The position numbers and the translations under genes were made by a program. The notes below the pieces were generated by a model. It saw nothing but the letters and a program-made list of their open reading frames with translations. It was not told the origin of the DNA and ran no database searches. From assembly GCA_012514045.1 (NCBI GenBank), contig JAAZBA010000010.1, positions 1 through 26,681 on the forward strand: DNA of 26,681 nucleotides, written 5' to 3'. The stretch is from Clostridiales bacterium (lineage in GTDB: Bacteria > Bacillota > Clostridia > Oscillospirales > QAMX01). Below are positions 23,201 through 26,681 of this stretch, one piece after another. The first letter of the stretch is position 1, and the number at the start of each line of letters is the position of its first letter.

Positions 23201-23680
23201 CTTCTCGAGGAAGCTGTGCTGGAGGAAAAGGGAGAAAAAACTGTCGCAAGAGACTGCTCAGTGGAACTTTCTGTCAGCGCCATTATCCCCGACGCCTATA
23301 TCCATACCTCTGAGGAGCGCATGGACGCCTACAGAAGGATAGCGTTCATCAAGGACAAAGAGGACTCCGAGGACGTTATAGACGAGCTTGTAGACCGCTA
23401 CGGCGATTCTCCCGCGGAGGTCATCAACCTTATAAATATCGCCCTGCTCAGAAGAAACGCGGCGAAATGCGACATAACCTCCGTTATGCAGACAGAAAAT
23501 ATGCTGAAATTCACCTTTACAAAGACGGATTTCAAAAAAATCGCCCGGCTCTGCTCCTGCGAAGGTTTCAAAGGCCGTGTAATGCTGAACGCGGGGGAAA
23601 AACCCTATGTATCCATAAGGCTGAAGTCCAGTGAAAATCCCATTGCCGTGGCCTTAAAGCTTACCCAAAACCTGATTTAA
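20234..23680 (+). CDS. mfd: Transcription-repair coupling factor
   Basis: This 1148-residue Mfd from the chosen start removes RNA polymerase stalled at DNA lesions and recruits UvrA. Domains in order: UvrB-like N-terminal modules; the RNA polymerase-interacting domain starting LSVGDLVVHEHHGIGRFTG near residue 485; the translocase with Walker A CGDVGFGKTE near 639, IIDEEQRFG near 740 and MTATPIPRTL; the second RecA domain with ETGIDIPNVNTLI and QIRGRVGRS; and the TRCF C-terminal domain. The start is uncertain. The frame opens at GTG 20159, ATG 20234 has no good ribosome binding site, and a near-perfect GGAGGTGAT at 20196-20204 is followed by no canonical in-frame start at normal spacing. Function firm, start not. 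Confidence 0.94.
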   Translation: MKLPEFRQLIERLDKRSGATAFGGLGTIHKAHFAASIRRLTGRGVIIIASDETEAKRIAQDTAAMAGEDCAILPSRELTFHSVDTASREWEVERVTVLARIASGTAGIVVSTPEALLLRTMSLETLISSRFTVSTGKQYDIGDLRRRLVSAGYTFCDRVEGMGQCAVRGGIVDVFSPGSAQPVRIDFFDNEVDSMGYFDVLTQRRTDNINTFTILPAREVLPTLSDGFEERLEALIKSLSRRRKLPGGLLDKLKGDLERLKNNAFPSACDRYISLIYPEKTCALNYFGQDTIAIVIESSRVGESIKNLEWHHGEDMTSLLESGVLSPEQTDVYFTHDEYLKYLESRSCVLLETFVGTSTEPKPKAILSVVAKQLSSFGTSFETGVMDIKHYAKTKFNTVVLASGERKILILEEKLREIGLKPVIDYNFTSPPNKDIILTLGNLSAGMEYPTIGLAVVTEGALHKVQTRDRKRRKKKSAGETINSYSDLSVGDLVVHEHHGIGRFTGIEKIKSDGVERDYIRLAYQGSDVLYVPATSLELVSKYVGAAEDKEIKLNKLGSAEWQRTKTRAKSAAKNMAKQLIALYAERTRRPGFTFPKDDDWQLEFESAFEYEETEDQLRCTMEIKEDMIKPIPMDRLLCGDVGFGKTEVALRAVMKCILGGKQAAFLCPTTVLARQHYLTALRRFGTAPVKIAVLSRFQTPSESAEILKRLAAGSIDLIIGTHRLLSANVVFRDLGLVIIDEEQRFGVSHKEKLKEMSKNVDALTMTATPIPRTLSMALSGIRDMSMLEEAPHDRQPVQTYVLEHDISVVCDAIRRELSRGGQVYYLHNRTETISRAAGRLKDLLPEANIAIAHGKMDEEDLSDVMRGMADNEIQILVCTTIIETGIDIPNVNTLIIEDADRLGLAQLHQIRGRVGRSARRAYAYLTYRQGKVLTEVGTKRLNAIREYAGFGAGFKIAMRDLEIRGAGNILGSEQSGHLVGVGYDLYMRLLEEAVLEEKGEKTVARDCSVELSVSAIIPDAYIHTSEERMDAYRRIAFIKDKEDSEDVIDELVDRYGDSPAEVINLINIALLRRNAAKCDITSVMQTENMLKFTFTKTDFKKIARLCSCEGFKGRVMLNAGEKPYVSIRLKSSENPIAVALKLTQNLI

Positions 23681-23712
23681 TGAAGTATAAAATAACAAAA
23701 GGAGGCAGCCCC

Positions 23713-24558
23713 ATGAAAAAAGGCATTAACAGATGGGCGTTTCGGGACGAACTTCCCCTTCGGGACGTGTTTACCCTCGCCCATGACGCGGGATTTGACG
23801 GAGTCGAGCTGGTGCTCGACAAAACAGGCGATATAACTCTTAAATCCACCGCTTCCGACATGGCTCAAATCGCATCTCTAGCCCGAGAAACGGGAGTGGA
23901 GCTCTATTCCCTTGCCACATCACTCTACTGGGAGCACAGCGTCACCTCCGATGACCCGGAGATAAGGGAGTCCGGCATCAAAGTAGCCTGCCATCAGATG
24001 GATATGGCATCGGCGCTGGGCTGTGAGACAATCCTATTCGTACCGGGAGGAGTATATGTGCCCTTTGTCCCGGGCTATCGCCACATAAGCTACGCCGACG
24101 CCTACGACAGAGCCCTTGAGGCTGTTATAAGGCTTGGGGAGTATGCGAAGAAAACAGGCGTTATCCTCGGAGTGGAAAACGTATGGAACCATTTTCTCCT
24201 CTCGCCCATTGAGTTCCGCGATTTTATTGACAAAGCGGACAATTCCTACATAAAAGCTTTCTTTGACTGCGGCAACTGCACCGCCTTCGGCTTCGCCGAG
24301 GACTGGATAAGGATTTTGGGGAATAGGATCGACAAGCTTCACTTCAAGGACTACAGAAGGGACACGGGCAACGGCAATCTTTCCGGTTTTGTGGATCTCC
24401 TCTCCGGGGACGTGGACTACATCGAGGTCAAACGGGCGCTGGACGAAATCGGCTACACCGGCTGGGCTACCGCCGAAATGCTGCCCCCTTATGTGTGCTA
24501 TCCGGAGCAGCTCATATACAACACCTCCGCCGCCATGGATAGAATCCTGGGAAAATAG
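23713..24558 (+). CDS. Sugar phosphate isomerase/epimerase (UlaE-like TIM barrel)
   Basis: This 281-residue member of the xylose-isomerase-like TIM-barrel family (PF01261) has metal ligands E155 (LGVENVW), D185 (FFDCGNC), H210 (KLHFKDY) and E255 (TAEMLPP). These match the Glu-Asp-His-Glu site of L-ribulose/xylulose-5-phosphate 3-epimerases and related inositol or ketose epimerases. The ATG at 23713 has GGAGG 8 bases upstream. The longer frame from 23680 overlaps the mfd stop and is rejected. It follows mfd by 32 bases but is not functionally linked to repair, so it is probably just co-transcribed. A parS site and a strong terminator follow its stop. Substrate unknown; a link to the minus-strand sugar array is possible but unproven. 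Confidence 0.82.
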   Translation: MKKGINRWAFRDELPLRDVFTLAHDAGFDGVELVLDKTGDITLKSTASDMAQIASLARETGVELYSLATSLYWEHSVTSDDPEIRESGIKVACHQMDMASALGCETILFVPGGVYVPFVPGYRHISYADAYDRALEAVIRLGEYAKKTGVILGVENVWNHFLLSPIEFRDFIDKADNSYIKAFFDCGNCTAFGFAEDWIRILGNRIDKLHFKDYRRDTGNGNLSGFVDLLSGDVDYIEVKRALDEIGYTGWATAEMLPPYVCYPEQLIYNTSAAMDRILGK

Positions 24559-24560
24559 AT

Positions 24561-24576
24561 TGTTCCACGTGGAACA
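24561..24576. promoter_or_regulatory. parS: parS-like ParB/Spo0J binding site, intergenic
   Basis: TGTTCCACGTGGAACA, a perfect 16-base palindrome identical to the core of the site inside pgsA. It sits two bases after the stop codon of the UlaE-like gene and four bases before the terminator stem. Two identical cores 6 kb apart are very unlikely by chance. Confidence 0.85.
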
Positions 24577-24580
24577 TTAA

Positions 24581-24629
24581 AACAGGGGCTGCAGCGCGAA
24601 TATTGTTTCGCTGCAGCCCCTGTTTTTTT
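24581..24629 (+). terminator. Strong, probably bidirectional intrinsic terminator
   Basis: A 16-bp perfect stem, AACAGGGGCTGCAGCG (24581-24596) with 24609-24624, closes a 12-base loop and runs into seven Ts (24623-24629). On the minus strand the same stem is followed by TTTTAATG, so it can also stop the converging SGNH hydrolase transcript. It ends the prmC-to-UlaE-like run. Confidence 0.9.
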
Positions 24630-24672
24630 GCTGTTTATATGAATGTGGCATCTAAATCGTTGTAAACCCGTG

Positions 24673-25296
24673 TCAGTTCTCTCTTGCGGCTTTAAGCCAA
24701 GCGTCGGCAATAAGGCGGTGGCCGTCAGGAGTGGGGTGGACGCCATCGGTAGTCAGGGAAACGGAGCCTACCTTTATGGCTTCCTCATGGAATATGCCGT
24801 CGAGGGGGATATAGGCGTCGGCGTAGCGCAGAGCAATGCGCCTGATCACCTGGATGACTTTCCACAGATCGCTTCTCCATATCTCCCGGAAGACATCGTG
24901 ATGGAAAGCGAAGGGTTCAAGGATTATAAGCTTTGAGCCCCGGCGCAGGGTGCTCTCCACAATGCTTACGTAGTCCTCCTCAAGCCTTACAAGGTCGAAG
25001 GGCGCGCCGTTGGCTCTGTAGTGCCAAACATCGTTTATACCGATGAGGATGGACACAAGAGCGGGGTTTAAGTCGAGAGTATCCCTATCCCAGCGCTCCG
25101 CAAGGTCGGATACCCGGTCTCCGGAGACGCCTCTGTTGTAAAGAGTAAGGTTATAGTCGGGATAAAGGGATTTGAGGGCGCCAATAGCCATAGCCGCATA
25201 GCCGTCACCCAGATTGTAGCTTCCCGGAGCGGTTCTCCCTGCGTCCGTAATGCTGTCGCCCTGAAATACTATGACCGAGTTTCTCCGAAACAGCAT
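24673..25296 (-). CDS. SGNH/GDSL-family hydrolase
   Basis: This 207-residue esterase-like protein has the four SGNH blocks: FQGDSITD (nucleophile S15), RGVSGDRV (G59), ILIGINDVW (N88) and DGVHPTPDGH (D184, H187). These form the Ser-Asp-His triad and oxyanion hole of carbohydrate esterases, acyl esterases and lysophospholipase-like enzymes. There is no signal peptide, so it acts in the cytoplasm, perhaps deacetylating imported sugars. A GGAGG site 7 bases before ATG 25296 fixes the start. It follows ymdB by 44 bases on the same strand and ends facing the terminator at 24581-24629. Family firm; substrate unknown. Confidence 0.88.
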   Translation of the reverse strand: MLFRRNSVIVFQGDSITDAGRTAPGSYNLGDGYAAMAIGALKSLYPDYNLTLYNRGVSGDRVSDLAERWDRDTLDLNPALVSILIGINDVWHYRANGAPFDLVRLEEDYVSIVESTLRRGSKLIILEPFAFHHDVFREIWRSDLWKVIQVIRRIALRYADAYIPLDGIFHEEAIKVGSVSLTTDGVHPTPDGHRLIADAWLKAAREN

Positions 25297-25340
25297 AATA
25301 TATCCTCCTTCAATTGATTAATAACATTTCTTATGTTATG

Positions 25341-26114
25341 CTATGAAATCCGCATTCGCTCAATTGACACGCATTTGCCGGTTTTGTCGTCAAGCTCAAT
25401 AATCACTCCGCAGATCTCCGCCTGTCCCGAGGCGGTTTCGATCCTGATAAGGGGATCCCCAAGGAAGAATTTCAGGCAGGATTCCACGCTTGAGCCCAGC
25501 ACGGACTCCCTTACGCCTGTCATGCCGATGTCGGTTATATATCCGGTACCCTTCGGGAGAACTCTCTCGTCCGCGGTCTGGATATGGGTATGGGTTCCGA
25601 AAACGGCGCTTACCCTGCCGTCAAGGTAGTAACCTAAGGCGTTTTTTTCGCTGGTGGCTTCGGCGTGGAAGTCTACGACGATATGTTTTATGTCCTCCGG
25701 AAGCTTTTTCAGAATCTCGTCCGCTTTCAGAAAGGGGCTCTCAAATCCGGTCCTCATGAAAACCTGACCGGACAGGTTTATCACGCATAGGCGGTGTTTC
25801 CCCGTATCATATATCGTATATCCTCTTCCCGGCGCGGAGGGTGCGTAGTTGGCCGGACGGATAATAAAATCGTTGTCTTCAAGGAAATCGGCGATCTCTT
25901 TTTTTGAGTATGTGTGGTTTCCCAATGTAATAACGTCCGCTCCCGATTCATGAAGCGTTCTTGCCTGAGCCGAGGTTAGCCCCAGACCGGAAGCGTTTTC
26001 GCCGTTTACAACGCAAATATCCGCTCTGTAATGGCGGCGAACGCTCCAGAGCTTTTCTCTTACTATATCAAGTCCGGGGGCGCCGAACACGTCCCCCAAG
26101 GCAAGTACAATCAA
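25341..26114 (-). CDS. ymdB: YmdB-family metallophosphodiesterase (TIGR00282)
   Basis: This 257-residue metallophosphoesterase resembles Bacillus subtilis YmdB, a 2',3'-cyclic nucleotide phosphodiesterase that affects biofilm and motility decisions. Metal ligands are visible: D8 (LGDVFG), E39-N40 (NGEN), N66-H67 (GNHTY), H150 (DFHAEATSE) and H175, H177 (GTHTHIQTAD), at almost the positions known for YmdB. The start is a TTG at 26114, with AAAGGAG eight bases upstream and a promoter at 26146-26174. In many Firmicutes ymdB follows rny, but here it heads its own unit with the SGNH hydrolase. Assignment firm. Confidence 0.93.
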   Translation of the reverse strand: MIVLALGDVFGAPGLDIVREKLWSVRRHYRADICVVNGENASGLGLTSAQARTLHESGADVITLGNHTYSKKEIADFLEDNDFIIRPANYAPSAPGRGYTIYDTGKHRLCVINLSGQVFMRTGFESPFLKADEILKKLPEDIKHIVVDFHAEATSEKNALGYYLDGRVSAVFGTHTHIQTADERVLPKGTGYITDIGMTGVRESVLGSSVESCLKFFLGDPLIRIETASGQAEICGVIIELDDKTGKCVSIERMRIS

Positions 26115-26145
26115 AGTGTTTTCTCCTTTCGGATGCTGTAACCAC

Positions 26146-26174
26146 AGTATACTACATTTTTACCACTTTGTCTA
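26146..26174 (-). promoter_or_regulatory. Promoter of ymdB
   Basis: The minus strand reads TAGACA (26169-26174), a 17-base spacer and TATACT (26146-26151), each one mismatch from consensus. It lies 32 bases upstream of the ymdB start. Confidence 0.75.
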
Positions 26175-26239
26175 TATTTTTTACGTATAAATGACGTAAT
26201 AATCGGGGAAATTCCATTGTTTTTTTACATATTTGATAA

Positions 26240-26268
26240 TTGAGAAAGAGGGGGAAATATGGTAAAAT
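26240..26268 (+). promoter_or_regulatory. Promoter of ahcY
   Basis: TTGAGA (26240-26245), a 17-base spacer and TAAAAT (26263-26268) preceded by TGG as in extended -10 promoters. The resulting leader is only about 35-40 bases, with no visible riboswitch fold. It is divergent from the ymdB promoter. Confidence 0.65.
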
Positions 26269-26311
26269 ACTCTGTATGTAAAATATAACCCTATAAAGGA
26301 ACGGCAGATAA

Positions 26312-26681
26312 ATGATTATTTCCGATATATCCCTTCACGAGAGCGGACAGCGCAAAATCAACTGGGCTAAGGCCACCATGCCGGTGCTGTCCCAAATCGA
26401 GCGTCAGTTCATTGAGGACAAGCCCCTCAAGGGGCTCAGGATGACAATCTCCATCCACCTTGAGGCAAAGACCGCCTACCTTGCGAATGTGCTCCGCTCC
26501 GGAGGCGCCGAGGTTGCGGTCACAGGCTGCAATCCCCTCTCCACCCAGGACGACGTAGCCGCGGCGCTTGCCAAAAACGGCTTCGATGTCTACGGCATAA
26601 GGGGCGTGTCCATAGACGAATACGTAAATCACCTTAAGAGAGCCCTCTCCCACAGGCCGAATATCATCATCGACGACGGGG
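26312..26681 (+). CDS. ahcY: Adenosylhomocysteinase, 5' part, cut by window end
   Basis: The first 123 residues of S-adenosylhomocysteine hydrolase, which splits SAH into adenosine and homocysteine to keep methylation running. Matching motifs are the N-terminal DISLHESGQRKINWAKATMPVL, the substrate region ISIHLEAKTAYLANVLRSGG, and AVTGCNPLSTQDDVAAALA, a strongly conserved family string. The frame is open to the last base, so the NAD-binding domain lies beyond the window. AAAGGA 11 bases before ATG 26312 supports the start, and an own promoter lies upstream. Confidence 0.92.
   Translation, partial: MIISDISLHESGQRKINWAKATMPVLSQIERQFIEDKPLKGLRMTISIHLEAKTAYLANVLRSGGAEVAVTGCNPLSTQDDVAAALAKNGFDVYGIRGVSIDEYVNHLKRALSHRPNIIIDDG

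Noticed and set aside
23680..23712. Upstream start for the UlaE-like protein at 23680
   Set aside because: It would overlap the mfd stop and add a non-conserved tail. ATG 23713 has the GGAGG site and the usual family N-terminus.
26269..26311. SAM or SAH riboswitch before ahcY
   Set aside because: The leader is about 40 bases with no room for the known folds and no conserved core seen.

Overview
The window looks like a piece of a Clostridia-type Firmicutes chromosome, probably a gut-associated Oscillospirales/Eubacteriales relative. The evidence is strong AGGAG-type ribosome binding sites on both strands, sigma-A promoters close to consensus, a Firmicutes-style rRNA leader at the left edge, a YmdB-type phosphodiesterase, and the rimO-pgsA neighbourhood common in Clostridia. 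Two parS-like sites (18505-18530 and 24561-24576), the rRNA-type promoters and ori-proximal housekeeping genes such as cysS and mfd suggest it lies fairly near the replication origin. That placement is inference.

Layout. 1-283: tandem minus-strand promoters that almost certainly drive an rRNA operon just outside the left end. 320-3436 (+): a three-gene surface-glycan cassette (GtrA-like flippase, GtrB-like polyprenyl-phosphate glycosyltransferase, GtrII-like membrane glucosyltransferase) bracketed by 30-bp imperfect direct repeats. 3437-3836: a gene-free stretch with the right direct repeat, a perfect hairpin and copy A of a dispersed repeat. 3837-15574 (-): one long catabolic gene array read leftward from a promoter at about 15605-15633. 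In transcription order it holds a fucose-isomerase-like protein, a FAD oxidase, an Fe-S protein, a class II aldolase, a PfkB kinase, an IolB-like isomerase, (copy B of the repeat), an FGGY kinase, a single-chain EtfB-EtfA fusion, a divergent NagB and NagA. 15711-24558 (+): the housekeeping run prmC, rimO, pgsA, cysS, mfd and a UlaE-like TIM-barrel protein, closed by a strong bidirectional terminator. 24673-26114 (-): an SGNH hydrolase and ymdB. 26312 to the end (+): the 5' part of ahcY.

The most interesting region is the minus-strand catabolic array. It has two isomerases, two sugar kinases, an aldolase and an amino-sugar deacetylase/deaminase pair. It also encodes a redox module (FAD oxidase, two-cluster Fe-S protein, fused Etf) resembling the electron-bifurcating or Etf-linked 2-hydroxyacid dehydrogenases of anaerobes. 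I see no transporter or regulator in it, and the combination matches no standard pathway I can name. It may degrade an unusual sugar, sugar acid, cyclitol or amino sugar with an Etf-coupled oxidation step. The substrate cannot be read from the sequence.
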